NCBI RefSeq assembly: GCF_030719295.1
Contig: NZ_CP120997.1
Coordinates: 3,786,501-3,850,500, forward strand
Length of the DNA stretch: 64,000 nucleotides
Origin: Streptomyces sp. Mut1
GTDB lineage: Bacteria > Actinomycetota > Actinomycetes > Streptomycetales > Streptomycetaceae
Reading direction: 5' to 3'
Each line of letters opens with the position of its first letter. Within the stretch, counting starts at the first letter, position 1. The notes beneath the pieces were generated by a model. The model worked only from the letters and a program-made list of their open reading frames with translations. It searched no databases and was not told the origin of the DNA. This document shows positions 1 through 7,991 of this stretch, piece after piece. The translations under genes and the position numbers were made by a program.

Positions 1-798
1 AAGAAGCCCGACTCCCAGGCGCTGATCGAGCACTTCGCGTCGCACGGCACCCCCAGCGCCCCCGACGGCGTCCCGGAGCCGCTGTGGCAGGTCATCGCGG
101 GGCTGCTGCAACCCGACCCGCAGGACCGTTTCCGTACGGCCACGGGCGCGCGCAAGGCCCTGACCGCCGCCGTCGAGATGCTGCCCGAGCCCTCGCCGCA
201 CGAGGAGCCGGTGGAGGTCTTCGACCAGATCGGCCCGCTGCCGGAGGGCTTCGGGCCCGACGGACCCCTGCCGCCCGGCGGTACGGCCGCCCAGCAGACG
301 GCAGGTCATCCGACAACCGGCGGGCAGACCGCGTACCGGCCGGCCCCGGACCCCCAGCCCTCGGGCCGGCAGCCTTCCCAGCAGACCCCGGTCCACCCGG
401 CCCCGGTCCACCCGGCCTCGGGACCTCAGCCCGTCGTGCCGCAGCAGCCGTACCCGTCCGCTCCCGCATCCATGTCCGAGACGGGCAGCTTTCACCTCCC
501 GCCCCCCGAGTTCGCCGCCCCCGCGCCGCAGGCACCGCACCTCAACGCGCAGGCGGCCCCCTACCCGTACGCCGCCGCACCCGACCCGGCGCCCGCCCCT
601 GCTGCCCCCGGGCCGCACGACCAGGCGTACACCCGCCCGTACACCGCTCCGCAGCCGGGGGCCGCAGCCCAGCAGCCCTTGGGGTCCACGCCCGCCCCAC
701 ACACGCGTCCGGGACCGTCCCCGAAGGTGGCGGTCCCGGTCCTGCTGGTGGCGCTGATCTGTTTCGCGGTGGGCATCTGGGCGCTGACCCAGGCCTGA
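1..798 (+). CDS. Serine/threonine protein kinase, C-terminal part (5' end outside window)
   Basis: The reading frame is open from the first base and gives 265 residues. The first ~60 match the end of a eukaryotic-type (Hanks) kinase domain, with the DPQDRFRTATGARKAL stretch carrying the conserved late-lobe arginine. A long Pro/Gln/Ala-rich linker follows. The protein ends in one hydrophobic helix (VPVLLVALICFAVGIWAL) right before the stop. In full-length relatives the kinase is cytoplasmic and phosphorylates Ser/Thr on partner proteins. A C-terminal membrane anchor with essentially no outer sensor domain suggests no PASTA-type extracellular ligand module. The catalytic residues lie upstream of the window, so activity cannot be judged. 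Only 22 bases separate its stop from the stop of the convergent gene. Confidence 0.75.
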   Translation, partial: KKPDSQALIEHFASHGTPSAPDGVPEPLWQVIAGLLQPDPQDRFRTATGARKALTAAVEMLPEPSPHEEPVEVFDQIGPLPEGFGPDGPLPPGGTAAQQTAGHPTTGGQTAYRPAPDPQPSGRQPSQQTPVHPAPVHPASGPQPVVPQQPYPSAPASMSETGSFHLPPPEFAAPAPQAPHLNAQAAPYPYAAAPDPAPAPAAPGPHDQAYTRPYTAPQPGAAAQQPLGSTPAPHTRPGPSPKVAVPVLLVALICFAVGIWALTQA

Positions 799-820
799 GG
801 GCGGCCGCCCCCGGGCCCGG

Positions 821-2179
821 CTACCAGGCCTGGGGCGGGCCTCCGTACGGGTACTGCCCGCCGCCCGTGGGCGCGGCCGGCACGGCGGCCGCGCGGCGCC
901 GCGCGATCAGCATCCAGGCACCGATCCAGAGCACCAGCACGGCACCGGCGCCGATCCCGGCCGCCGCGACCAGCTTCATCGTGCTGCTCCGGCTCTCGCT
1001 CCGCGCGGCCTGCGCGCCGTTCTGGCCCTTCCGTGCCATGTCCTTGTCGCCCTGCGTGACGCCGAAGATCCCGGCGTCACCCGTGTACGGCGAATCAACG
1101 GCCTTCCCCGTCACGTTGATCTGAAGCGTCAGCGCGATCGGCTTGTCGCCGTACGCCTTCGCGACCTCCGGGCTCAGCGAGACGGAGAGGTAGTACCAGC
1201 CGGCGAACCGCATGGCACTCACGTTGTCGCTGGAGTCGAACCTGTTCCGGTACGCGACCGGGGGCAGCGGATCGAGGGAGACGGACGTCGGCTTTCCCGC
1301 GTACGACATGGGCGACACATTGTCGACGTGCCCGATCGCGGGATTGTCCAGGGACATCGCGAGCGCGCTGCTGACGTACTGGCCCTTGCCGGTGGTGCTG
1401 TTGCTCAGGCCGGCCGTGGCGAACACCTGCTGCCCCCAGTCCACCGGAACCCGGTAGAAGAGGGTCTGGCCGGGCTCGATCCGGTCCTTCCACTCCCCGG
1501 TCTGCAGGCTCGTCGCGTCGTAGTAACCGGCGCCCCCGTGCCTGGTGTTGTCGTCCGCGGCAGTGGGCGGCAGCGGTGAGGCGGACGGCCAGGCCGACGG
1601 TGCCTCGGTCGGCGCCGACGACGCCTGGGCGAGCTTCGGCTCGGAGGCGTAGCGCAGCTCCAGGTCCCAGTCCCCCTGGCCGGAGGTCGCCTTGGTCTCC
1701 CGCTCGACGAGGACGTAGTACGTACCGGCCTCCTGGCAGCTGGTGTTTTCCTTGTCCACCCGCCGGGAGGCATAGGCGGCGATCGGGCGCGGGTACTGCG
1801 CGGACCCGAAGAGCGCGTCACCCGAGCTGCACTGGTCGTCCGAGCTGTCCCGGACGCTCACCGTGATGCCGTCCCCGTAGGCCACCTTGCCCGCGTCCCT
1901 GGGCACGACGACGGCCGAGACGTAGGCGTTCGTCTTCGCGTCCAGGTTCAGCCGGTAGTACAGCTTCTGGCCGGCCTTGATCGAGCTCTTGTAGACCGAG
2001 CCGCTCGTCAGTTCCGTCGCGTCGGCGTTGACCTCCACGCCGCTGACCGCCTTGGCGTCCGGATCGAAGGTGTACGTACCGGGGCCGTCCGCCGCGTACG
2101 CCTGCCCCGGCAGCGCCGCCACGGCGAACACCGCCGCCACCACCGCCAGCGCCCCCCGCACTCTGCTGCGCTGCCTCAT
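821..2179 (-). CDS. Secreted, C-terminally membrane-anchored protein of unknown function
   Basis: 452 residues. The N terminus is a signal peptide (MRQRSRVRGALAVVAAVFA, ending near AYAA). A long extracellular part follows, then a Pro/Ala/Ser-rich linker near the middle, and a C-terminal transmembrane helix followed by a basic stop-transfer stretch (ARRR). The start is set by its ATG overlapping the TGA of the upstream von Willebrand A gene (ATGA), so the two are probably translationally coupled. The extracellular part resembles the post-VWA half of its neighbour: both carry YRVPVDWGQQV / YKVPAGWGQQV-like stretches and a similar GAGYYDA / GTGFNDA motif. That suggests a duplicated module and a joint role at the cell surface. 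I do not recognise a biochemical function. Confidence 0.75.
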   Translation of the reverse strand: MRQRSRVRGALAVVAAVFAVAALPGQAYAADGPGTYTFDPDAKAVSGVEVNADATELTSGSVYKSSIKAGQKLYYRLNLDAKTNAYVSAVVVPRDAGKVAYGDGITVSVRDSSDDQCSSGDALFGSAQYPRPIAAYASRRVDKENTSCQEAGTYYVLVERETKATSGQGDWDLELRYASEPKLAQASSAPTEAPSAWPSASPLPPTAADDNTRHGGAGYYDATSLQTGEWKDRIEPGQTLFYRVPVDWGQQVFATAGLSNSTTGKGQYVSSALAMSLDNPAIGHVDNVSPMSYAGKPTSVSLDPLPPVAYRNRFDSSDNVSAMRFAGWYYLSVSLSPEVAKAYGDKPIALTLQINVTGKAVDSPYTGDAGIFGVTQGDKDMARKGQNGAQAARSESRSSTMKLVAAAGIGAGAVLVLWIGAWMLIARRRAAAVPAAPTGGGQYPYGGPPQAW

Positions 2180-4140
2180 CACGCGCTTCCCCTCGTCATC
2201 CCGGCGGCTGCCCTGCGGCGACCGCGTACATATACGAACACGGCCAGCACCGCGGCCATGGCGGCGGCCCCCGCGCCCGCGGCCGCAACGACGGCCCATC
2301 CTGCCTCTCCCGCACCTTCACTGTCTGCGGAGGCGGCCGAATCGCCCGCCTTGTCCGCACCGGCGTCCTTCTTGCCGTCGCCGCTGCCGGGCTTCCCCGC
2401 CACCGCGGGGGCGTCGTGGCCGGGCCCGGTGCGTTCCTCGCCCAGGACCGCCACCCGCAGCACCACCCCGATCTCGGGGTTCTCCGCGATCTCCGCGGCA
2501 TGCGCGCCCAGCGTCACCGAGATGTAGAAGTCGCCCCCGCTGTGCACCGGCTGGACCTCCGCCCGGTTCTCGTAGCGATTGGTCCAGGCGACCGGGACGC
2601 CGCTCATGCGCACCGCGGCGGGCCTGCCGTTGTACAGCGTGCTCCCGCTGAACTCACCACCCCCGCCGAGCGGGAAGCGGGCCGGCGTGTAGAGCCGGCT
2701 CGCGCCGTAGGAGTACGTGCTGCCGGTACGGTCCACCGTGGGCTCGTTCGCGAACTCCACGTCGTACACCACCTGCTGGCCCCAGCCCGCCGGGACCTTG
2801 TACCAGAGCGTCTGGGACGGCAGGACGCGGTCGCGCCACACGCCCCGGCCGAGCTCCCGGGCGTCGTTGAAGCCGGTCCCGCCCCGCACGTCGCGCGGAT
2901 CGCCCGTGGGCAGCGTGGCGTCCTTGCCACCCTCGCCGTACTCGGTCTGCGACTGGGCGGGCGTCACCCCCTCCGCCAGCGGCTCTTCGGCCCCGTACAC
3001 CAGCTCCAGGGGCCAACGGGCCGCGTCGGAGCCCTTCTTGCTCGCGCGCTCCACCACGAGCCAGTACCGGCCCGCACGGTCGCAGGTGCGGCTGCCGCCG
3101 TCCGAGCGGATGCGGGCGACGGCGGCCGTCAGCGGCGTCGCCCCCTCCTTCTGGGAGAAGCGCTCGGTGTTCGACTCGCAGTACCCGTGGTCGGCGTGCT
3201 CGATCCTGGCGGTCAACGCGTCGAACGTGTCGACGGCCGCCCCCGGCTGCGGTACGGCCGTCGCGGCGAAGTCCGCCGTGGACGCGTCGTCCAGGTCGAC
3301 CGCGTAGTACCGCTTCTCGCCGGGCCCGATGGTGTCCAGGTACTGCCCCGGCACCAGTACGGGTGCCCGGTCGGCCGTGGCCGCGCCCTCCACCCGACGC
3401 CCCTTCAGCCGGTAGCCGTCCGCGGAGAGCTGGGCGGCGCGCTGAAGCTGCCGGGCCAGGGCGTCGGCGTCCGGAGCGTCGTAGTAGCGGCCGTTGCCCG
3501 CGTGCGCGATGCACTCCAGCTGCTCGCGGGCCGCGCCCTTCACCTGGAAGCCGACGGCGTCGATCCGCAGCCCGACGCCCTCCTTGCCGAGCTGTTCGGC
3601 GACCTCGCAGGGCTGCGGGGCACCGCAGTTGTCCTCGCCGTCCGAGATCAGCAGGATCGTGCGCGTGCCGATGGCTCCGTCCGCCTGCTTCGGCAGGTCC
3701 TGCGCCGCCTTGCGCAGCGAGAGACCGATAGGGGTGTCGCCCCGGGGGGTCACCCCCTCGACCGCCCGCTTCACGGCATCGCGGTCGAGCTTCTGCACCG
3801 GCCGCACGAGCCGGGTGTCCGTGCAGCCGCGCGGCTGGTCGGCGCCGTACACGCGCAGACCGGTCGGATACCCGTCCGGGAGCCCGTCCACCACTGTGGA
3901 GACAGCCGCGCGGGCGCTCTCCATCCGGGTGTGGCCGGTGCCGTCGTCGTCCCCCATGGAGCCGGAGGAGTCGAGCACCATCACCAGGCTGCTGTTGCCA
4001 CCGGACTCCGCGGCAGCCGGTGCGGCAGGGGCGTCCGCCGGGCCGGCCAGGGCCGGCAGCGCCCCCGCGACCAGGGCGAACAGCGCCCCGCCGATCAGTG
4101 TCCCCGCCCGCGCACCGCGGCGGCGATGGCCTGCCCTCAC
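2179..4140 (-). CDS. Secreted von Willebrand factor A domain protein, membrane-anchored
   Basis: 653 residues, GTG start with a strong upstream AGGGGGA. Residues 1-35 form a signal peptide. The VWA domain starts near residue 50 with a full MIDAS motif (D57-x-S59-x-S61 in MVLDSSGSMG). Such domains bind a divalent metal and usually mediate protein-protein contacts. It runs to about residue 230 and includes the LLISDGEDNCG strand. The remainder is an extracellular beta-rich module shared with the downstream gene, a charged Gly/Lys/Asp linker, and a C-terminal transmembrane helix with a basic tail. It is the first gene of a two-gene operon (ATGA overlap). The promoter region holds overlapping CTCAAG half sites. 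The substrate or partner is unknown. Confidence 0.85.
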   Translation of the reverse strand: MRAGHRRRGARAGTLIGGALFALVAGALPALAGPADAPAAPAAAESGGNSSLVMVLDSSGSMGDDDGTGHTRMESARAAVSTVVDGLPDGYPTGLRVYGADQPRGCTDTRLVRPVQKLDRDAVKRAVEGVTPRGDTPIGLSLRKAAQDLPKQADGAIGTRTILLISDGEDNCGAPQPCEVAEQLGKEGVGLRIDAVGFQVKGAAREQLECIAHAGNGRYYDAPDADALARQLQRAAQLSADGYRLKGRRVEGAATADRAPVLVPGQYLDTIGPGEKRYYAVDLDDASTADFAATAVPQPGAAVDTFDALTARIEHADHGYCESNTERFSQKEGATPLTAAVARIRSDGGSRTCDRAGRYWLVVERASKKGSDAARWPLELVYGAEEPLAEGVTPAQSQTEYGEGGKDATLPTGDPRDVRGGTGFNDARELGRGVWRDRVLPSQTLWYKVPAGWGQQVVYDVEFANEPTVDRTGSTYSYGASRLYTPARFPLGGGGEFSGSTLYNGRPAAVRMSGVPVAWTNRYENRAEVQPVHSGGDFYISVTLGAHAAEIAENPEIGVVLRVAVLGEERTGPGHDAPAVAGKPGSGDGKKDAGADKAGDSAASADSEGAGEAGWAVVAAAGAGAAAMAAVLAVFVYVRGRRRAAAGMTRGSA

Positions 4141-4175
4141 TCGTGTCCCCCTCGACCGAAATCCCGTTCTCTTTG

Positions 4176-4202
4176 CTCAAGCAAGCTATTGATTTGCTTG
4201 AG
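4176..4202. promoter_or_regulatory. Inverted-repeat operator candidate upstream of the VWA operon
   Basis: Nine-bp arms CTCAAGCAA / TTGCTTGAG are separated by 9 bases, 36 bases upstream of the GTG start at 4140. The right arm overlaps a second inverted repeat (CTTGAG-TGAA-CTCAAG, 4197-4212). Three overlapping half sites in a promoter region suggest binding of a dimeric regulator. Which regulator is unknown. Confidence 0.45.
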
Positions 4203-4244
4203 TGAACTCAAGAGCACAGGTGTCACGGTCCCGCAACAGCACGA

Positions 4245-4272
4245 AGCCCCGGCCGCGTCGGCGGCCGGGGCT
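4245..4272 (-). terminator. Stem-loop terminator downstream of the DLW-39 gene
   Basis: Perfect 12-bp GC stem (AGCCCCGGCCGC / GCGGCCGGGGCT) with a GTCG loop, 20 bases past the stop of the small minus-strand gene. Streptomyces terminators often lack a clear U tract, as here. Confidence 0.7.
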
Positions 4273-4291
4273 CGTAGCAGGCTGTTCCGTC

Positions 4292-4426
4292 TCAGACACC
4301 CGAACCTGCGGGCACGGAGTCGGTCGCCTCCGTCCACAGATCCTGCTCGGCGCGATCCGCCTGGATCTGGCGGTACACGAGGAGCCCGCCGATGGCGGCC
4401 AGTGCGACCAGGAGAAGCTTCTTCAC
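4292..4426 (-). CDS. DLW-39 family small membrane protein
   Basis: 44 residues, GTG start preceded by GACGAGG about eight bases upstream. The first ~18 residues form one hydrophobic helix (KKLLLVALAAIGGLLVY). A short charged tail contains AEQDLWTEATD, the DLW signature that names this actinobacterial family. The family is conserved next to gyrA and the tRNA genes in Streptomyces and its role is unknown. It stands alone, with its own terminator downstream. Recognition rests on the DLW motif, size and location. Confidence 0.8.
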   Translation of the reverse strand: MKKLLLVALAAIGGLLVYRQIQADRAEQDLWTEATDSVPAGSGV

Positions 4427-4744
4427 CGCGCGACCTCGTCTTTCGTTGGCGTAGGGGACTTCTGCCGCCCGACTATACACACCGGCCGATATCGACCGGT
4501 GACCTCCCCGCAACCCAATTGGCGCCTGTGGAAGTGCGGTCGGCGCGCGGCTGTGCGTACCCGGCGAACGACCACTGGACACCCCGCGCACCCCGCCCGC
4601 CGGGACCCGATCGAAGCCGGTTGAACCATACGAGTGGTGTTCATCTGAAGATCGGCGCATGGGCGGCGTCGGTCCACGAAATCGCGGGCCGGATCCACAT
4701 CATCGGAAAGGTAAGCAAACCGGACCACCTGAAAGTGAGGGGCC
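4427..4744. other. Divergent intergenic region, no gene seen
   Basis: 318 bases between the DLW-39 gene (minus) and the next plus-strand gene. It must hold the promoters of both. The only structure noticed is a near-palindrome centred on CGATATCG at 4481-4500. No tRNA gene is visible. Confidence 0.4.
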
Positions 4745-5116
4745 ATGAGCACCTTCAAGGCCAAGAGCATCTGGACCGCCTTCATCACCGCGTTCTTCGC
4801 CCTCCTCGCGTCGCTGGGCCTCGCAGGCTCCACCGCCGCCGCCACGGAAGCCACGGCCACGGAGCCGGCGGCCACGACCCACGAACACACGGGTGCCGCC
4901 CGCGCAACCGCACCCGCTCCTTCGGTGCGATGGACCCTTCCGCGTGACCGGGCACTCCCGCCCACGATGAAGCAGCGCATCCGCGCCGAGGCCCACGGCT
5001 CCTCACCCGCGACCCGGCACCTGTCCAGTGACACCAAGGACGCCGCGAACACCACCAGCACCGCTCGCACCTCCCACGGTGCCCCGGCCGGAGACGCGTC
5101 CCTCCTCCCACCCTGA
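4745..5116 (+). CDS. Short secreted Ala/Thr-rich protein, DUF6344-like
   Basis: 123 residues, ATG start preceded by GTGAGGGGCC. A hydrophobic segment at residues 8-32 (IWTAFITAFFALLASLGLAG) looks like a signal peptide or N-terminal anchor. The rest is low-complexity Ala/Thr/Pro with one more ordered stretch, RDRALPPTMKQRIRAEAHG. That stretch recalls a small Streptomyces family found at this position near the tRNA genes, which I believe is DUF6344. The assignment is from memory and not certain. No catalytic motif is visible. It lies just outside the integrated element, so it belongs to the chromosomal backbone. Confidence 0.6.
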   Translation: MSTFKAKSIWTAFITAFFALLASLGLAGSTAAATEATATEPAATTHEHTGAARATAPAPSVRWTLPRDRALPPTMKQRIRAEAHGSSPATRHLSSDTKDAANTTSTARTSHGAPAGDASLLPP

Positions 5117-5427
5117 GAGCGCCCCACCTGATCCCCTGAGCCCCCGGCCCGGTACCCACCGGACGGGGGCTTTCCCGTGCGCCCCGCACCCCATGCGCCC
5201 CGCACCCCCACGCACCCGGACGGGACAGCACGGAACGCGTCAGAGGCGTAAGCACAGCAGGAAGGGGGAAGGCCGGCCGGGCCCGTTCCACGCGTACAGA
5301 GGACTGCCGCACGCAACCACCCACAGGCCGCGACTCCCAGGCCACCGAAGCCACCCAGGCACCCAGGCAGACCGCATCGCACGCCACCACCGGGGCCATG
5401 CACCAGCGCATACGCACCCGCACACGC
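5117..5427. other. Intergenic stretch without a recognisable gene
   Basis: About 310 bases of GC- and CA-rich sequence between the small secreted-protein gene and the terminator/att region. I see no convincing reading frame, tRNA or repeat in it. Confidence 0.4.
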
Positions 5428-5465
5428 AGAAGGCCCGGTTCCTCCGAAGAGGAACCGGGCCTTCT
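5428..5465. terminator. Strong bidirectional stem-loop next to the left att site
   Basis: Perfect 17-bp stem (AGAAGGCCCGGTTCCTC and its complement) with a CGAA loop. It ends 10 bases before the left copy of the tRNA-Ile 3' end. It probably terminated the tRNA-Ile transcript before the element inserted. Confidence 0.75.
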
Positions 5466-5474
5466 GTTGTCACT

Positions 5475-5518
5475 GTGGGGCTAACAGGATTTGAACCTGT
5501 GGCCTCATCCTTATCAGG
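5475..5518 (-). repeat. Left attachment site (44-bp direct repeat of the tRNA-Ile 3' end)
   Basis: These 44 bases are identical to 11492-11535, the 3' part of tRNA-Ile. The identity stops in the anticodon arm, where this copy diverges into unrelated sequence. It is therefore an att remnant and not a tRNA gene. Beyond the discriminator base it does not continue to CCA, unlike the intact copy. Confidence 0.9.
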
Positions 5519-5666
5519 TCGATCACATTGACCTGTTGCCGCTACCAGCTGGCTGGCTCACCTGGCGGGACTGGCCGTTGCGGTTCGTTCCGATCCGCCC
5601 GTGTGCGGCGCTGTTGGTGTCAGCCATTGATGTCGGGTTTCAGAACCGGCTTGACAGGGCTACTTG

Positions 5667-6170
5667 TCAGCCGTCTCCCGTATGTTCGTCGATGAGGATG
5701 TTGAGCGCAGCTGCCTCGTCCGCGAGGTCTCGCAGCTCCTGTGTCTCTGCGGGCAAGCTCTCACCACGGAGGTAGGCACCGAGACAGTGGCTCGCATCAT
5801 CGAGCGCTATCCAGAGGGGATGGCCTTCCGCGCTGTGGAGCACGTGCCAGAGCCACATGATCGATGTCGCCTGGTCCAACCGCCGGCGCAGTTCCTTTGA
5901 GGCGAGGACCAGGGCTGCACTGTCGATTGTGTGAATGAGGGCGAACAGTTCGTCGGGGCCACCCGTCTGCTCCCTGCCGGACAGGCTTGACTTCAAGTGA
6001 TGCACTGAAGTGAGGGCGTGTCTGACCTCCCGAGCCGCCTCCTCCTCTCGCGCTGCCAACCGGCCTACCTGCTGATCACGGCGGGCTTGCTGTTGGCCCC
6101 ACCGACTAATACCGACAGAGCCGACCAACCCCAATATGACTCCGAAGAGTCCATACAGCCCATCTGACAA
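5667..6170 (-). CDS. Unknown element-encoded protein with one N-terminal membrane helix
   Basis: 167 residues. The start is TTG, chosen because AGGGGGA lies five bases upstream and no in-frame ATG precedes the conserved-looking part. Residues 5-21 are a hydrophobic helix (LYGLFGVILGLVGSVGI). A basic and Glu/Gln-rich helical stretch follows (QQQARRDQQVGRLAAREEEA), likely a coiled coil. The C-terminal half is alpha-helical and ends near DEHTGDG. The arrangement of one membrane anchor and a cytoplasmic helical domain is seen in various small mobile-element proteins. I do not recognise the family. It is the gene nearest the left att site, a typical position for cargo. Confidence 0.65.
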   Translation of the reverse strand: MSDGLYGLFGVILGLVGSVGISRWGQQQARRDQQVGRLAAREEEAAREVRHALTSVHHLKSSLSGREQTGGPDELFALIHTIDSAALVLASKELRRRLDQATSIMWLWHVLHSAEGHPLWIALDDASHCLGAYLRGESLPAETQELRDLADEAAALNILIDEHTGDG

Positions 6171-6242
6171 GACGTCCCCCTAAATCGCGGCCTATCGGTG
6201 CCCTTCATGCTGACAGACCACCCCCACCCACCACTCGCCTAG

Positions 6243-6390
6243 CTCCCATCCCGTCCGCCTTCGACCCACACTCCGTGGAGCGGTCGTGGTTCAGGGCGTC
6301 AAGGTGGAGCGCGCCACTGTACGAACGACCTTGACGCCCTGGGCCGCGACTGCTCGGCTCTGCCTGGGTCGAAGGTGGTCGGGATGGGAG
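6243..6390. repeat. Long imperfect inverted repeat, 26-bp arms
   Basis: Left arm 6243-6268 and right arm 6365-6390 pair at 24 of 26 positions, with key cores CTCCCATCCCG and CCTTCGACCCA. The 11-base core of the arm occurs a third time at 6438-6448 in the left-arm orientation, so two alternative stems are possible. Confidence 0.8.
6292..6341. repeat. Inner perfect inverted repeat, 14-bp arms
   Basis: CAGGGCGTCAAGGT at 6292-6305 pairs with its exact complement at 6328-6341, leaving a 22-base loop. It is nested inside the 26-bp-arm repeat, so together they can fold as one two-tier hairpin. Confidence 0.8.
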
Positions 6391-6666
6391 CCCCACGACG
6401 CTCGCCCTACTCCGGCCGGCACTCGCGAACGGCGCTCCTCCCATCCCGGAGTCTGAGCGCCCCCGCCGGAGGCATCCTCTTGAAGCCGCGGGTTTGGTTC
6501 TCGTCTCATGCCCTCGGGCCTACACAGCGGGCGCGCGTCGGCGGCGGCAGCGCCGAGCGGGCCGAAGGCAGGAGCGCGGGCGCAGCCAGAGCCGGGAAGC
6601 GCGCCCGGCGGAGCGGAGCGCAGCCGGGTGCCTTGATGAGGTAGAGAAACCTGTAACGTCCCGGAG

Positions 6667-7176
6667 CTAGCTGGCGGGCCAGACGTAGCACTTGGCGGGG
6701 ATCTGCTGACCGTCTCCGAATTGGTGCGTGGCTCCGCCGATGAACTGCCAGCCCAAGCGTTCGTAGAGGCGGATGGCTGCCTCGTCCTTCTCCATCACGT
6801 CGAGCACAAGGCGTAGGCCGTTCTCCTCGGCGTAGTCCATGGCTGCGCGCATGAGGCTTTCGCCCACTGCGTGCTTCCGCGCACTTCGCACGACGAACAG
6901 CCGGGCCAGAACGCCGATGCGGGCTTCGTCTTCTCCGCTCTGCTGCTGCCAGAGGGCGACAGCCTTCTCCCCCTCCGCCTTCATGATCGCGATATGCCCC
7001 ACCACACCGTCCCGGCGAGCTACCCACGCCTTCACGACTCCCGGCGGAGTGATCCACGCCTCGGGGTCACCCACCCCCTCAACCGGATAGCCATCCGTCG
7101 AGTGGACTTCGACCAGGGCTGCCGCAGCTCCGGGAACGTCGGCATCTTCGATCGGGCGAATGGTGGTGTCAGCCAC
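6667..7176 (-). CDS. GNAT family N-acetyltransferase (element cargo)
   Basis: 169 residues, GTG start with GGAGGA five bases upstream. The GNAT fold is visible: a beta-strand N terminus (TTIRPIEDADVPGAAAAL), a core with IGVLARLFVVRSARKHAVGESLM standing for motif A (acetyl-CoA pyrophosphate loop, in the usual R/Q-x-x-G-x-G/A position), and a C-terminal RLYERLGWQFIG motif B strand-helix. It transfers acetyl from acetyl-CoA to an amine whose identity cannot be deduced. It lies 25 bases downstream of the GntR regulator on the same strand and is probably co-transcribed with it. It may be cargo for the host or a modifier of element proteins. Confidence 0.85.
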   Translation of the reverse strand: MADTTIRPIEDADVPGAAAALVEVHSTDGYPVEGVGDPEAWITPPGVVKAWVARRDGVVGHIAIMKAEGEKAVALWQQQSGEDEARIGVLARLFVVRSARKHAVGESLMRAAMDYAEENGLRLVLDVMEKDEAAIRLYERLGWQFIGGATHQFGDGQQIPAKCYVWPAS

Positions 7177-7201
7177 GCGAGTCCTCCAACGGAGCAGGGG
7201 G

Positions 7202-7975
7202 CTAGGAAACGGGCAGCTCGTAGAGGAGCCCGGTTTGATCGGCGCGGTGCACGTACCGGGACACCTCGAAAGGCTCCGAGTTCTGATCCAGGCTCGTGTG
7301 AAGCACTTCGAGTACGGGCACCCCTGGCAACAGGTCGAGTACCCGGGCCTCTTCGGGTGAAGGCATCCGAGCACTGATCTCGTCGCGCACCCGCGTCATC
7401 ACGTGGCCCAATTCCTCCAGGCGACCGTAGATCCCGTTCGGCCCTGACTTCGCCTGCATGAGGAGAGTGCCCTCCGCCTCCTCCCAGCGCAGATAGGTGG
7501 AGACGATCTGGACCGGCTCATCGTCCGCGAAGTAGTGGTTCTCGCGGTGCACGACGCTTTCGCTGTCGGCCGGAACTTGAAGCCGCTCCGCGACGTCGGA
7601 AGGCGGTACCTCGCGGGTGATGCTCAGGACGTCGATGCGCGGAACCTTGCCCTGCTTCTTGGCTTCCAGGCGGAAGGGGGTAAGCCCGGTCTCCCGGTTC
7701 GCGATTGAGTACCGATCGCTGCCGAAGCGGAAGAGACGTTGGGGTTCCCGTACGAATACGCCTCGACCGTGCTTCGCGGTCACGAGCCCCTGTTCGGCCA
7801 AGAGGCGGATGGCTTCTCGCGCAGTGTTGCGCGCCGCTCCGTACTGCTCGGCCAAGGCTCGCTCGGACGGGAGCTTTTGGCCGGCCTCCAGCTCGCCACG
7901 CTCGATCGAGGCGCGGAGTGCGTCAGCGATTCGGCGGCTGGCTGGCTGCTGGGGGGAGCGGTCGGATGCGTTCAT
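7202..7975 (-). CDS. GntR-family transcriptional regulator (HutC/KorSA type)
   Basis: 257 residues. Residues ~12-75 form a GntR winged helix (RRIADALRASIERGELEAG, then LPSERALAEQYGAARNTAREAI and KHGRGVFV). The rest is a UTRA ligand-binding domain (LEVLHTSLDQNSEPFEVSRYVHRAD). In pSAM2-type elements the equivalent protein KorSA keeps the replication and transfer genes silent. Here it is divergently oriented from the repSA operon, and the gap between them holds three copies of a palindrome built on CTGGCTTAAGCCAG, which is probably its operator. Autoregulation together with repression of the rep-xis-int operon is the likely arrangement. The effector is unknown. Confidence 0.9.
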   Translation of the reverse strand: MNASDRSPQQPASRRIADALRASIERGELEAGQKLPSERALAEQYGAARNTAREAIRLLAEQGLVTAKHGRGVFVREPQRLFRFGSDRYSIANRETGLTPFRLEAKKQGKVPRIDVLSITREVPPSDVAERLQVPADSESVVHRENHYFADDEPVQIVSTYLRWEEAEGTLLMQAKSGPNGIYGRLEELGHVMTRVRDEISARMPSPEEARVLDLLPGVPVLEVLHTSLDQNSEPFEVSRYVHRADQTGLLYELPVS

Positions 7976-7991
7976 GAGCCGAGCATACCAA

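Larger units (their letters stand above)
6171..6666. other. Non-coding region rich in nested inverted repeats (candidate sti/single-strand origin)
   Basis: Nearly 500 bases inside the element with no convincing gene, flanked by two minus-strand genes. The stretch 6243-6448 holds a 24-of-26-matching long inverted repeat enclosing a perfect 14-bp one, plus a third copy of the outer arm. Rolling-circle elements of Streptomyces need a structured single-strand initiation site (sti in pIJ101-like plasmids), and this is the best candidate here. The part from 6450 to 6660 is very GC-rich with only short hairpins. Confidence 0.5.

Noticed and set aside
2416..4947. 843-codon open frame on the plus strand across the VWA gene
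   Set aside because: Opposite to a signal-peptide-bearing VWA gene with a MIDAS motif. It runs through a terminator, the DLW-39 gene and a promoter region.
4427..5474. Possible tRNA-Ala near tRNA-Ile
   Set aside because: In some Streptomyces a tRNA-Ala gene is expected nearby. I searched by eye for the clover-leaf pattern on both strands and found none.
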